A stretch of DNA of 64,000 bases from Malania oleifera. Lineage: Eukaryota > Streptophyta > Magnoliopsida > Santalales > Ximeniaceae. Made by a program: the position numbers and the translations under genes. This document shows positions 1 to 12,400 of this stretch, piece after piece. Location of the stretch: the NCBI RefSeq assembly GCF_029873635.1, contig NC_080423.1, positions 98,576,397 to 98,640,396 of the forward strand, given 5' to 3'. A model generated the notes under the pieces. The model was given only the letters and a program-made list of their open reading frames with translations. It was not told where the DNA came from and made no database searches. Each line of letters opens with the position of its first letter. The first letter of the stretch is position 1.

Positions 1-2732
1 GACCCGATTCTTTTCTTGCCACTCTGAGATTTACATGACCCAAGACAGGATGCAAGAGAAGTCCCAGATCGAACAACACAAACAGCTTCAAGCACCTCAT
101 ATGTCGGCACAGTCATCTTGCAGGCATAGTCATGAAGATCCCACAAATTAACGATCTGAGATCATTAAATGCATAATTTGATGAATACAAGCACATGTCA
201 ACAAGACTAATAATTTCAAACCTACTTTGATAAAGTTAAAATATATATATAACATATAATGACTGAGAACAACATAACCCAAAAAGAAAGTTCCAGTGAT
301 ATGACTGATATGACTGTCCTGAAGTCCCTACAATGAATATCGCACATATATGGGATTGAATAGTCAACGCTCTATGCCATGGAAACAGCTCTGGTGGATG
401 CCAAAAATCAGTAAATTATTAAAATGGTTTGTAAAGCAGAGAGGTGAGGCACTCATATCCAGTGCCTACAGAAGGAAAATTTTGTGAATTTCTGGTTAAC
501 AGGTCACAATGTGAAAAGGTGAAATACAAATTTAAATATTGAAAATTAATTTCATCATTGACCAATTGAAAACCAAAAAAAAATTATGTGCCTCAAATTG
601 CCACAAAGAATAATTTCACTTCTCACGTTGGGATTTAGGACTTGCAAACTAGCCTCCAACGAAGCAAACCATCTATGCACACAGAGCCTGGAAAGATTCC
701 ACTTTGCAGTGCAGACTTTCAAATTCTTCAATTCAAAATGCAAAATATGAAAAATGCCCCAGGCTAACATCCACCCCTACCCCACTGCTTCCAGGGTGCA
801 AAGGAGTGAAAAAAAGCATCAAATTTCAGCATTGAAATCAAAACTTCAATTCAAGGTTTGCTCCTTGCTTCATGAGTGATTGAATTCACTGAGCCAATGA
901 ACTAGAGATTGAAATCTCAAAATTAGAACTCTCCACAAAATAAATCATTTGGCATAGTGGAGGTTCCCAAGTCCCACTTCAACTGGATTAAATAGTGTAT
1001 ATGACTGGCAACAACATAAAAAAGCTAGCAACGGACTGAGCTGAATATCATCACTAATGGCATGTGTTAGACTTGACCCAAATTATAACTCTATGAATTG
1101 CATATTTCAGACAGGAACCACAGGCAAGATTTCAGATTCCAATATGATATATGTATCATTTATAATGCAAGTAATAAATATAATGAAAGAATTTCATCTC
1201 TTAGGAAGACAATTAATAGCAGAGGCAAAAAGGAACTTTGCCTTATCTCTTCCAGCACTAATCAAGGTCCGTCCATCTTCAGATACTGCCATAGAAGTCA
1301 CTGCTGAGAAATGCCTCTCGAGTGTAGCAACACACTTCTTTGTTTGGAGATCCCAAACACGTATGGTTGCATCATCACTTCCAGAAAAAAGCTATAAAGA
1401 TAAACTGAAATGGTAAGCTGAGTAAATCATTTATGGCCCGCAAATAATGCATATGACTAGGGACATCGTAAAGTAACAAATAAACAATTCAGAAAAATTT
1501 GAACTATTATTGAGACCCAAAATGACTCTTTATGCAGCTCAAATAAAGCATAGCTACATGAGTCTATAGAAGTGCTTCAATTTAAAAGAAACTTACGATC
1601 AAACGATTGGGGTCAGAATGGAAAATGATACTAGCCACGACCCCTTTGTGACCTTTGAAGTAATGGGTGCAGAATCCACCATCCACATCCCAAACAAGGA
1701 CTTTCCTATCAGCTCCTGCTGTTGCAAGTAACCCGCCCGATGCATCACAAGCCATGCCCATGACAGGACCATCATGCCCCTAACCAAGAGTTGAAAGACA
1801 TTTATCACTCATAAACTTCACATAATCAGAATGCCTAACACCCTCCCCCCCCCAAGGGACCCAAAAAAGAAGCGAAGAATGTTTTGAATGACAATGTGAA
1901 TAACAATACATACAAATGATGGTCATGCTGGCAGACAATTGTGTATTAATAAAACATTTGCTTTGCATAAATTTACTTTTAAATAAATAATTACAAATAA
2001 TAAAAAAAACAACATCCATACCCCTTGTTGCCCAGAGAAATGGGAAAAAACACATGCTTCAGTTACATTTTCCATTGTTTTGGTGCACAACCAAAAGAAA
2101 AATGAAAGCAGAAGCAGTAGAAACAGAAGCAATAATAATACCAAGAATAAGACGCATAGCAACTAAAACAACAGTGTTCAACTAAGAGCTGTAGGAGTTG
2201 CTTTGATTCAGTAATAGTAGGTAGCAGTACTGAAGAAGTATATCTCCCATTACTAGAGATTCACTAGTAATGAACTGAGAGGAGCTGCAAATTATATTCT
2301 TCAGTAACCTACATGAGTATTTCATTCCTGCATAAAATATAGTAACTTCAGTTTTGTCTATTTTCTGTTCTCTGCCCGGATGTTCTCAGGAACCAAACAG
2401 CGACTAATTTTATTTTAGGCGTCCCTTACCTTCCAAGAACGGAGGCACTTGAGAGAGGAGAGATCCCACACCCTAATCTGTCGGCTGTGACTCGCCGAGA
2501 AGAGCAGCTTGTCGTCGGGGCTGAGAGCAAGGGCCGTAACGGCCTCCGAGTCGCCCTCAATCGTGGACTTCACAGAAGCATTCGAAACGTCGACGATTTT
2601 GATGGAATCATAGCAGGCGCAGGCGAGGAAAGAGCCGTCGGAGGCAACGGTGAAGGCCCCCCCGGTGTAGAACTGTTGCAGCAACGGCGCGCACCGATAG
2701 TTCGTCTTCAAGGCTACCGACGCCATCAGCAC
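1..2732 (-). CDS. TOZ: TORMOZ/UTP13 (TBL3-like) WD40 protein, first four exons; gene continues past the left edge
   Basis: Exons read on the minus strand are 2430-2732, 1597-1779, 1242-1391 and 1-155 (partial), all joined in phase 0. The protein opens with MASVALKTNYRC and continues with WD40 blades ending in QIRVWDL, KVLVWDV, TIRVWDL and IVNLWDL. The order and wording match plant TORMOZ, the homologue of yeast Utp13 and human TBL3. That family acts in the nucleolus in the U3 snoRNP/small-subunit processome during 18S rRNA maturation, and Arabidopsis toz mutants have embryo division defects. The start could be 2732 or, more like homologues, 2726 (the second in-frame Met). Introns 1 and 2 have GT donors (GTAAGG and GTAAGT) and AG acceptors. 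Intron 3 appears to use a GC donor at 1241-1240. The C-terminal half lies outside the window. No stops or frameshifts interrupt the four exons. Confidence 0.92.
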
Positions 2733-2817
2733 TTCAAAGATTTCCTCTAATTTTCTCTATCTATGGTTGCAAGTATTATGCACAGAACGAAAAGAATGCA
2801 GACGGAGAGGTAGACAG

Positions 2818-2843
2818 TAGGGTTTAGGAGCAAGCCAAGGGTT
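2818..2843 (-). promoter_or_regulatory. Telobox (AAACCCTA) and a second AAACCC in the TORMOZ promoter/5' leader
   Basis: On the minus strand AAACCCTA lies at 2825-2818, about 90 bases upstream of the start codon, with another AAACCC at about 2838-2843. Teloboxes are typical of promoters of plant ribosome-biogenesis and ribosomal-protein genes, which fits a processome gene. The sites are visible; their use is inferred. Confidence 0.6.
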
Positions 2844-3022
2844 TAAGACTATTATTATAGGTTTTATGTTTTGTGAAGATGGGGAAAGTGGAGAAAGACG
2901 GAGGGAAGAGGAGATGGTCTGTGTGCAAAATAATTTTATTTTTTATTTTTTATTTTTCTATAATTATAAAATAGCATGTTGTTTCTAATTTTTAAAATTT
3001 ACATATAAAGGCAAAAAAAATA

Positions 3023-3248
3023 GGATAAAAGACAACCCCTGAGATTTACCAAAATGACACAAAACGTCCCCATGTATTTTACACCAAAAAAAAAAAAAAT
3101 TAAATGAGGTTTATATCATTTCGGCAAATCTTACCGGAAGTTTATGGCATTTATAAAATCTTAAGGGAAGTCTATGATATTTTTTAAATCTCATGAGAAA
3201 TTTTTGTCTTTTTATCAAAATTTCAAGAGAGGTGAATGTCTTTATTCT
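3023..3248. mobile_element. Decayed foldback MITE (family also at 5323-5676 and 38930-39208)
   Basis: The left end reads GGATAAAAGACAACCCC and the right end, reversed, reads GAATAAAGACATTCACCTC, so the ends are imperfect inverted repeats. Inside are short degenerate inverted stretches of the type CTCATGAGAAATTTTTGTC. I see no clear target-site duplication. The similarity to the two better copies supports the call. Confidence 0.55.
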
Positions 3249-4751
3249 TTGAAATTTATGTTAAATTTACCTTTGAAAATAATAAGTGAAATTCTTTTTT
3301 TATAGTTAAACAAGTCATTGTATTTTTAATTATTGAAATTCACAAGGAATAAAAAAGTCATTGCAAAAATAAATCTCTTATTATACATACACACACAAAC
3401 ACGCTGTAGCAATTACACCAAATGGCAAGGGAAGATGTGAATTCTTTTATGCGACACCACCAAGCTAATCAAATCAATACAATACTGCTCGAGTTTATTT
3501 TCTTTTAAAAAAATATTAAAATTTAAATGCAATAAACACAAGCGTACAAATAATGGTAGAATAATTGTGAAATTGAACCCAACCAACTTACCATAAGTCA
3601 ATTATTGTTCAAAGTATTGGAATGGTCATTGATCGCCCATCCTAATCGCATCAACAGAATTAGTGTTGCATCGCAACGATGGTAGGGGAAATCGACTTTC
3701 CATATGTTTCTGTTCTATGTACAAAAACCGACTTATAGAAGTTGATTTCTTCTTCTTCCCCCACTCTCCTACTCCCTTCTTTCTTCCTTCTCTGCACGAG
3801 CCTTCCTTCCTTCTCCCTACTCCTTCTGCCCTCCCTCCTCCTGCCTCCTCACTTTTTCCTCCAATGTCTCTCCTCCAATGGTCACTGAGCACTATTAGTA
3901 AAAATTTTCACTAAAAAGATGAAGCATCATTAGTATAAGTCTCCTTCATCTTCAAATCAGACACTCAAAAAAATCCTTTACTCTCTTAATTTGAAGTTAA
4001 AATTATCTATGATTTTGTGTCAATTGTTATACTAGAAGTAAGCTTTTGGAATTTGAATTTTGATTTATTGCATATGTTTCATTGTTATTAAGGTATTTTA
4101 TGATTAGGGTATATTTGTATTAATGTATTTTTTGAAATTAGGGTTTATGTATATGAAATAAGAGTTTTTTTGTTATTACTGTGATTTAATCATAATATTT
4201 ATCATTATGCTGTTATAGAGGTATTATTGTGATTTATGTATGTGAAATAAGTGTTGTTTGTATTATTTGATTGCACATGAAATTATTTGTTTCAACTTTG
4301 ATAATATATCATTGTGAAAATAATAGTTTTAAATAACTTGAAAATAATTTTTTGTTCAAATTTTGTTAGAAAAAAAGTTGATTTGAAGTAAACAAAAGTT
4401 AATGTTTGTTGAAAAAATTTAATTGACGTACTTGTTTCGAATAGAAGTTAATATTTGTTGAAATTTTTTTATTAAGGTATTTGTTTTGAACGAAACTTAA
4501 CATTTGTTAAAATTTGGAATAACAAATAATTTGATTTGAAATTAGTTATTTAGTTTATATATTTAGTTGAAAAATTAGTTGTTACATGATAAACAATTTT
4601 TTATTTTGTCAAATTGAAAAAATATTTAAGTATTCATTTATATTTTTATTTTATGAGAAAAAATATTTACATTAGTTGAGTTAAATTTTTTTAATATCTT
4701 AATTTATTTTCAATTTGCACAATTAAAATTGTTGATTTTAGTTATGTAAAA
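3249..4751. other. AT-rich intergenic DNA, no gene seen
   Basis: Stops occur in all frames apart from short low-complexity open stretches around a CT-rich tract at about 3745-3870. No domain, splice pattern or repeat was recognised. An element of unknown type could be hidden here. Confidence 0.5.
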
Positions 4752-5299
4752 GAGTGAAATAATAAGTTAGTCCTTGTACTTTTAACTAAAATATATTTTA
4801 GTTCCTAAACTTTTAATTTATATAATTAAGGATTTGTATTTTTAATTTTGATCAATTAAAGTTATCGCCTAAATTAATTTAATGGTTATGAATTGAAGAG
4901 TTGAAATTAATGGAAAATCCTTCCATCTTTGGAGATTAGTCGATTAATTTGGGGTACATATATTCTTAGTTACAAAAAATATATATGTTATTTTAAAATT
5001 ATTTTATATTAATTATACATTTGAAGTCATAATACTTTATATACCACAATTAAAAATTCTTGAGATTTTTTTTACTAGTGCTAGGCTCATTCCGAATAAT
5101 AGTGACATAACAGGTAATATCAATTCAACATTTTATATATGAAAGTAATTTTATTTAGGTTTACTGATTTTTTAGATTTAGGATGACAAAACTGACTATA
5201 GGAAATCAGAAGTACGAGTCCTTAATTGTACTAATTAAAAGTATAGGAACTAAAATAGATTTTGGTTAATAATATAGGGACCAACTTATGATTTTATTC
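4752..5299. mobile_element. Mutator-like MITE with about 85-bp terminal inverted repeats
   Basis: The left end (GAGTGAAATAATAAGTTAGT) and the reversed right end (GAATAAAATCATAAGTTGGT) pair for about 85 bases with scattered mismatches. They are flanked by TATGTAAAA on the left and TATGTTAAA on the right, an 8/9 match. Long inverted repeats with a 9-bp duplication are the signature of Mutator-like elements. It has no coding capacity, so it is a non-autonomous copy. Confidence 0.7.
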
Positions 5300-5322
5300 T
5301 ATGTTAAATATAGTTAATATTA

Positions 5323-5676
5323 GGAGTAAAATACATTAACCTCCTCTGGGATTTGACAAAAAGACAACAACCTCACCTCAGGTCTCAAAAAATTCAAGAA
5401 CCTACCTTGAGGTTTTTAAAATCTCGGGACATCTTCTGAGATTTATCAAAAAGACTCAAGTTTTCCCTTATATTTTGGTAAAAAGACAAGTTTTTTTAAG
5501 GGATGTCTATGTCTTTTTGATAAACCTCAAGGAAGGTACGTGACATTTTTGAAATTTCATGAAAGATTTGTGTCATTTTTTAACAAATCTCAAGAAAGGT
5601 CTCTGATATTTTTGAAACCTTGTAGGAGGTTTTTGTCTTTTTGTCAAATTTCAGGGGAATTGAGTGTCTTTTACTC
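5323..5676. mobile_element. Foldback MITE with 9-bp target duplication TTAATATTA
   Basis: The left end GGAGTAAAATACATTAACCT and the reversed right end GAGTAAAAGACACTCAATTC are inverted repeats. TTAATATTA is repeated exactly on both sides (5314-5322 and 5677-5685). The arms are built from repeated short blocks of the type ACCT..GAGGTTT..CAAAAAGAC, so the element can fold along most of its length. It is the same family as 38930-39208. Confidence 0.75.
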
Positions 5677-5716
5677 TTAATATTATTAGTAGTTCATTAA
5701 ATAGTTACTTCGTAAT

Positions 5717-5976
5717 TTAGTAATTATTGATTATAATTTAGTTTTAACAATAGTCATTTAATGTTTATAATTTGAGAATAGTATTAGTGAACAATTTTTA
5801 TGTTTGGTTAGATTCAGTATTAGATGATTTAGATAAATTGAACATAAAGCTAGTGTTTCCACTTAGTAATTACTGATTATAATTTAGTTTTTGCAATAGT
5901 TAATTAATGTTTATAATTTGAAAATTGTATTAGTGAAAAATATTTATGTTTGGTTACATTAAGTATCAGAAGATTT
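5717..5976. repeat. Local duplication, two copies of about 114 bp, period 146
   Basis: The copies at 5717-5830 and 5863-5976 both begin TTAGTAATTA.TGATTATAAT and both include TTTATGTTTGGTTA. They differ by roughly one base in ten. No coding potential is seen in this AT-rich block. Confidence 0.6.
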
Positions 5977-6360
5977 CAAGAAATAAGAATTTAATTTAGT
6001 CTCATTATTTTAAGGTTAAGTTTGTTTACATAAAAATATAGGTAATAATCATTAATGGTCATTTAGAACACTGCATATATTAAATAGATCATTTCAAATT
6101 AATTATTAGTGAGTATAATAAAGTTTTAGTGACATCAAGTATTATTTTTGTTGGTTAGGTTATTTTTTGAAAAAAAAAAAATTATTAGTGAGTATTATGG
6201 TTAAAAAGTTATAGCTCATTAAAATTTGGAAAATTGTAGTAGGAATATATTTATCATTAGTACAGTAATCAATAAATAAGGATTTCAAATAGAAGAATTT
6301 ACTACGTAGAATTGAAAACTAACGGAGATTTGATATTGAGATTTTAGAATAACATCAAAT
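5977..6360. other. AT-rich spacer, nothing recognised
   Basis: This is AT-rich sequence without open frames or clear repeat ends. It may be the decayed 5' part of the MULE that follows. Confidence 0.4.
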
Positions 6361-7405
6361 TTGCCTGCTAACAATATTACGACTTTATTATACATTAATA
6401 GAAAAATTATACATGGATTGACTGGTATTGAGTACAGTTTTGGGCCAACCAAGACAATTCAATTTAGAAGAAGCATGAAGTTAGAAAGTCTAAAAGGGAA
6501 AATATATGAAAGATTATGCATCGATCAGAATGATTACAAATTAGAATTGATTTTGAGATATTCGCAACGAGGGAGTGGTGGAAGTCTAGTGTATGTCGAT
6601 GTGCCGATAAAAGATGATTCAAATGTTCTAATTGTAATAGACTAGTAAGGTCTTGTTCTAATGTATATATAATGGAATTTTTCGTAAAATGTATCACTCA
6701 AAGTAAGAATATGGAAGGAGACTCAACTGTATAAAAAGAGACATTTTTTGAGTATCAATCATATAACGATTTTGATATTGTTGAAATGGATAGGTTGTGC
6801 GATCGACTTTCACAAGTGACGATAGTTCTTTATTTGAATGATGTGCCCAGTATGTGGTTTTAGCCAAATTTTTTCAATGGAATTTACACTCGATGAGACA
6901 AAATTGGTATAATGTTGGCCACAATTTTCAAGACAAACCATGAACATCAATTGAGTCTAGATGTGGTCAAAGTTCAAGTGCAGCTATGGTCATACCAAAC
7001 TTTCAAACGGTTCCATCAATTGTAATGAATAAGAGGGGGCGTACATGATGGTGCCAATTGACCTGACATTGAAGGTGATCCTAAATTAGAGGAAGAAGCT
7101 GATTTGTGGGGGGATTTTAAAGAAACAGAAGAGGAGGTAAATGAGGTGGGTGGACTGAACAATTATGCAGTTGAGCGTAAAGAAGTTGTCATGCCTCCTA
7201 AGAACACAATTAAGGGAGAAATGAGTATGTGATGTGAAATCATTAGCGTATATGATCGACATCGAAGTTGGTGATATCACAACCCAATTTAAGAGTTCTT
7301 TTAAGTGCACTCGATGAGATGGTGTTTTTGAATTTTGTAAGGATATTATTTTCACCACAAAGGATGAGTTGATACATACTGTGGGCGTGCACTATCCACA
7401 ACACA
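6361..7405 (+). pseudogene. MULE (MuDR-type) transposase relic, N-terminal part
   Basis: An open stretch at 6361-6645 encodes a 94-residue segment with KIIHGLTGIEYSFGPTK, LESLKGKIYERLCID, YKLELILRY and DVPIKDDSNVLIVID. This resembles the PB1-like N-terminal domain common in plant MULE transposases. Downstream, broken frames contain acidic linkers and, near 7330-7400, IIFTTKDELIHTVGVHY, which resembles the start of the MuDR transposon domain. Many stops separate these pieces. The catalytic DDE region and the zinc knuckle are absent, because the Gypsy-1 LTR begins at 7411. Confidence 0.65.
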
Positions 7406-7410
7406 CAACA

Positions 7411-9408
7411 TGTAACGACCTGCTAAATTAACTGGGTTTTTTTTTTTTCTCTATAATAATAATTATTGTGAAATTCCATTGTTCTGATATTTTTATATAT
7501 AAAACTAACCATCCACCTACGCAGCAAGAAGCTAAAATCACATAACCACCACCATATATAAGTATGTACAATACCAAAGAGCTACAGTGTTCCCAAACTA
7601 TACATATATGACTGTTTCCCAAGATACCCTCAACTGGTCTAAGGCTATACAGACATACTCCAAAAAATACTCACTCTACTGATAAGGCGGTACTGAAGCC
7701 CCTCTACCTGCGAGCCTGATCTGCTCACCTGGCTGGATCACCTGAAAAATATTAATTTAATGGGATGAGACGACACTCAGTAAGACGAAATATGTTATTG
7801 TTAGTGTGTGGCAAATGAGTTACAATACTATGAAAATTTGTTTCTATATAATCATGTATAACTGAATTTGTTAATAAAATACAAGTAATATAAACCACCA
7901 CCTTTTCCATGTTGCTTAACATATCTGTATTTTAGGTTTCTACTCAAAATACTTCTAATGTATATAAGTATATACTCTGTCTTTGTAAATCTGTATATAC
8001 ATAATAATAACTGAAAAAATTCCCTATGGATAACTGTATGTCATGATTTAACCTCTCATGACAGCGTTGTGCGCCGTAGGCAGGATCTATCCTGACTGGC
8101 TGACTAGGATAAACCACTATACTCCGTTAGTTTGATCAGCCCTCATCAACCCATATCTGATGGGGGGCCTGTTCACACGTAGACACAATCGACCTACTTA
8201 CCACGTATTATCTAAATAGGTGGTTGCACTATATTCTGTATATAGCAACGGTACCGTACTCTGTAAACTGTATCTGTAATGGTCCATCAGGGTCTGATAC
8301 TATATAATACATCTCTATATACAACTATCTGTTTTACCATGATTATGTAATAACTGTATTAACCATGACACTGTAGTAACTTGTATCTATATCAATTGTG
8401 TTTTTGAAATTAACTGTAAATCTGTATGTCATGGTACCGTAAACTATAGAATCATGGTATTCTATAATTGATGTAAAATATATTCACTGTCTGTATATTC
8501 TGTAAAACATAACTCGAAAAAATACTGTAAAGCATGTCTCTATACTATATCTATATTCTCAAGCCACACAATAATTTAAAGCATATTATACATAATTGAT
8601 AAATTGTCTAAATTTCTGATGTGAATAATAATCTGATAAAAACGTATAATTTATACTAAAACATACTAGAATCGCCTAGCATAGCATATTTCCCTTACCT
8701 GACTCCTGCTAAAATCTCTGACTGTGACAAGTCTTAAACCCGCAGGGTTCTCCACTAAACACCCTGAAAACCATATATCTTAGAACAAAATATCATTATT
8801 TCTACGTCTACTATGTTTCCTACAACTGCTGGTAAGCCAAATATTGCTTAAAAGACCTTACCTTGAATTTGGGATGAAATCCAACTCCGTCCCACCGACG
8901 ATCCGCTTCGGCAGACTTGGAGAGAACTTTCCCAGGAGCGTCGTGGTAGCCTCAGATCGTCGATCTGGCAGCTGACGGGGCTGAAATCGAAGAGAGAGGA
9001 GGGAGAGACCGTAGAGAGAGGAGAGAGAGTTTCTGTGAATTTTTTGCGTAAAAAATCTGAGTTTTATCTATTTATAAAGCCGGATTCGTAGACGAGACAC
9101 GTCACCTCATCGACGAGTCCTGTAGAAAGTTCGTTGACGAACCTGCACCCTCGTCGACGAATTTTAGACTTCCAAAAATCCTCTCTCGGTGTCTTCTCGC
9201 TGACGAAACTTGTCTTCGTCGATGAGACCCTCTTGTACCCTCGTTGACGAATCCCCTATGTTCATCGACGAGGACTTGATAAATTCTCTTGGGTCATTGC
9301 ATCTCAAAGTGCAATGTCGTCGACGAATGCCGACTGCCTCCTTTTATTACTGTTTCCATTTCCCTCCCTCTTTATTATTTAAATACCTTTATTATTTGGG
9401 TCATTACA
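7411..9408 (-). repeat. 3' LTR of Gypsy-1 (about 2.0 kb)
   Basis: Read on the minus strand the LTR starts TGTAATGACCC after a polypurine tract (AAGGAGGGGAGAA, 9421-9409) and ends GGTCGTTACA at 7411. This gives the short inverted ends TGTAA...TTACA. A TATA box lies at about 9070-9079 on the minus strand. Immediately upstream of it (9084-9327) are about nine copies of a TCGTCGACGA-like motif, at for example 9106-9117, 9130-9141, 9150-9161 and 9316-9327. No matching 5' LTR is present, so a target-site duplication cannot be assigned. Confidence 0.8.
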
Positions 9409-12400
9409 TTCTCCCCTCCTTATGAAATTTCGTCCTTGAAATTTACTATTCATATAACTCATCATCGTTTAAAAGCAAAATGGTCTACTTAGTTTATTAT
9501 CTACCCTCACCTATGGCAGAAGAATATCGTGGTTACATGAGTAGTTCTGGGAGATTACAAATATAAAAGAAAATTCTCCCAAAACCAAAATACTACCTAT
9601 CCTATACTCTACATTACAATTACATTGTATTAAATAAAACAAAATTACCACTACTTTAATTTACACATCACTGCTATAACACGCTAAATAGGTGGGGATA
9701 TTTCCGTCTAATCTCATCTTCAAGCTCCTACGAGACTTCTTCTACCACATGATTCATCCACAAGACTTTTACTAACGGTATCTTCTTATTGCACAATTCC
9801 TGTTCTTTTCTATCTAAGATCTATACTGTAGCTTCCTCATATGCTAGATCACCACTGAATTCCAATTATACATAACGGATGATATGGGAAGGATCTGTAA
9901 CGTATTTCCTTAATATAAAAACATGAAACACGTCGTGAATCTTGAATAGAGATGGCGGTAAAACCAGCCGATAGGCGACTGATCCAATCTTCTCAAGTAT
10001 CTCAAATGGGTCAATTAACTTAGAACTCAACTTACCCTTCTTCCCAAACCTCATGATTCCCTTCAGCGGTACTATTTTTAGAAATACATGATCACCCACT
10101 TCAAATTTCAGTTCTCGGTGGTGAGTATCTACGTAGCTTTTCTCTCGACTCTGTGTTGCACTGATTCTATCTCGAATGAGTCGAACTTTATCATACGCCT
10201 GCTGGACTATCTCTAGCCCCAAAACTCGCCTCTCACCCAGGTCATTCTAGTATAAAGAGGAACGACACTTCCTACCATAAAGTGTTTCGTAAGGAGTCAT
10301 GTCTATGCTAGCTTGATAGCTGTTGTTGCAGGCAAATTCCACCAATGGAAAATATTGAGTCCAACTACCCTAAAAATCTAATACACACGCTCGCAACATA
10401 TTCTTAAGTACCTGAATCGTTCTCTTTGTCTAGCCGTCTGTCTGAGAATGGAAAGTGGTGTTGAATGCTAACTAAGTCCCCAATGCCTCCTGCAAACTCC
10501 ACCAGAACCGCGATGTAAAACGTGGGTCACGGTCCGAAACTATTGATATCGGCATTCCATGGGATCGAACAATCTCTTGTATATAAATTTCTGCTAACTT
10601 GTTTATAGGGTAGCTAACCTTAATGGGCAAAAAATGAGCTGTCTTTGTCAGCCTATCAACAATTACCCAGATGACATTCTGACATGCGATGTCGGCAGTA
10701 ACCCAGTAACAAAATCCATGGATACGTGGTCCCATTTCCACTCAGGAATGAAAAGTGGCTGCAACTGATCAGCCGACCTCTGGTGCTCAGCCTTAACCCG
10801 CTAGCATGTCAAGCACTGTTGTACAAATTCTGTTATTTTCCTCTTCATGCCACTCCACTATATATACTCCCGCAGGTCCCTATACATTTTCGTACTGCCA
10901 AGATGAAGAGTGTATAGAGATCTATGCGCCTCTTCTAAAATCGTTCTCCTAATGCTGTCATCCACAGGCACACACAATCTTGTGCAAAATCTCAAAGCCC
11001 CATCGTCAGAAATACTGAATTCCTCTCCCTGTCCATCCTATATTCTGGCTATTACTCCTGCTAATTCTGGATCATCCCCCTGAACAACTCTAATCCTTTC
11101 ATATAATGTAGGATGTACAACCAGACTAACAATAAGCATCTGAGGATCATCTTCCACTAGCTTCACGCTGAGTCTTTCCAAGTCAATCTGAATTGGGTGC
11201 TGAACTATGCTGCTAGCTGTGTTGTATCTTCTGATTTACGACTCAAAGCATCAACCACCACATTTGCTTTACCTGAATGGTAACTGATGGTACAGTCGTA
11301 ATCCTTGATGAGTTCTAACAATCTCCTCTAGCACATATTCAATTCTTTCTATGTAAAGAAGTACTTTAGGCTCTTATGGTCAGAAAATATTTCACACCTC
11401 TCACCATATAAGTAATATCTCTAGATCTTTAGCGTGTATACCACCGCAGCCAATTTCAGATCGTGAGTAGGGTAATTCTTTTCATACTCTATCAACTTCC
11501 TGGACGCATATGCTACCACCCTACCATGCTGCATTAATACACAACCAAGTCCTTTCAAAACGTATCATTATAAATCACATACTCATCACCTCCTGATGGA
11601 ATCCTCAGAACTTGTGCAATGACGAGTCGTTGCTTTAATTCCTGAAAACTCTACTTGCATTTTTCATCCCACACAAATATGGCATTTTTCCTGGTCAACC
11701 GCGTGAGAAGTCCTAACAAAGCCGAAAATCCCTTCACAAATCGACGGTAATAACCTGTCAGTCCCAAGAAACTTTTGACTTCTTGCACATTCTTCAGTTT
11801 GGCCCAATTCATCACCGCGTCAACCTTACTAGGATCCACCCCTGAGATCACATAACCTAAAAACGCAACTTGCTCAAGCCATAACTCACACTTACTAAAC
11901 TTGGCATAAAGTTTTTCCTCTCTGAGAGTCTGCAGTACCTACCTCAACTGCACCTCATGATCCTCAAAACTCCTTGAGTATACCAGTATATCATCAATAA
12001 AAATCACCACAAACTGATCTAAATACTGGTGAAAAATTATAATCATCAAATTCATGAACACAGCTGGGGCATTCGTCAGACCAAAAGGCATAACGAGAAA
12101 TTCATAGTACTCGTACTTGATCTGAAAGTTGTCTTCGCGACATCCTTTGCTTTTACTCTCACTTGATGATACCCTGATCTAAGGTCGATCTCGGAATACA
12201 CCCGTATACCCTGAAACTGATCAAACCAATCGTATATACGAGGTAGAGGATATTTATTCTTAATAGTAGCCTTGTTGATTTCTCTGTAATCAATACACAT
12301 CCTCAGAGACCCGTCTTTCTTCTTTACAAACAATACTGGAGCTCCCCATGGCGATACATCGCCACTAGGTCGTATAAATCCCCTATTCAACAAGTTTTGC

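Noticed and set aside
1057..1416. 119-codon plus-strand open frame
   Set aside because: It is the antisense of TORMOZ exon 3 and its flanks. The minus strand has the WD40 protein and splice sites.
2487..2750. 87-codon plus-strand frame
   Set aside because: Antisense shadow of TORMOZ exon 1, explained by its GC-rich codons.
3626..3914. Gly/Glu/Lys-rich and Pro/Ser-rich frames on both strands
   Set aside because: Both come from one CT/GA-rich low-complexity tract. There is no domain and no splice context.
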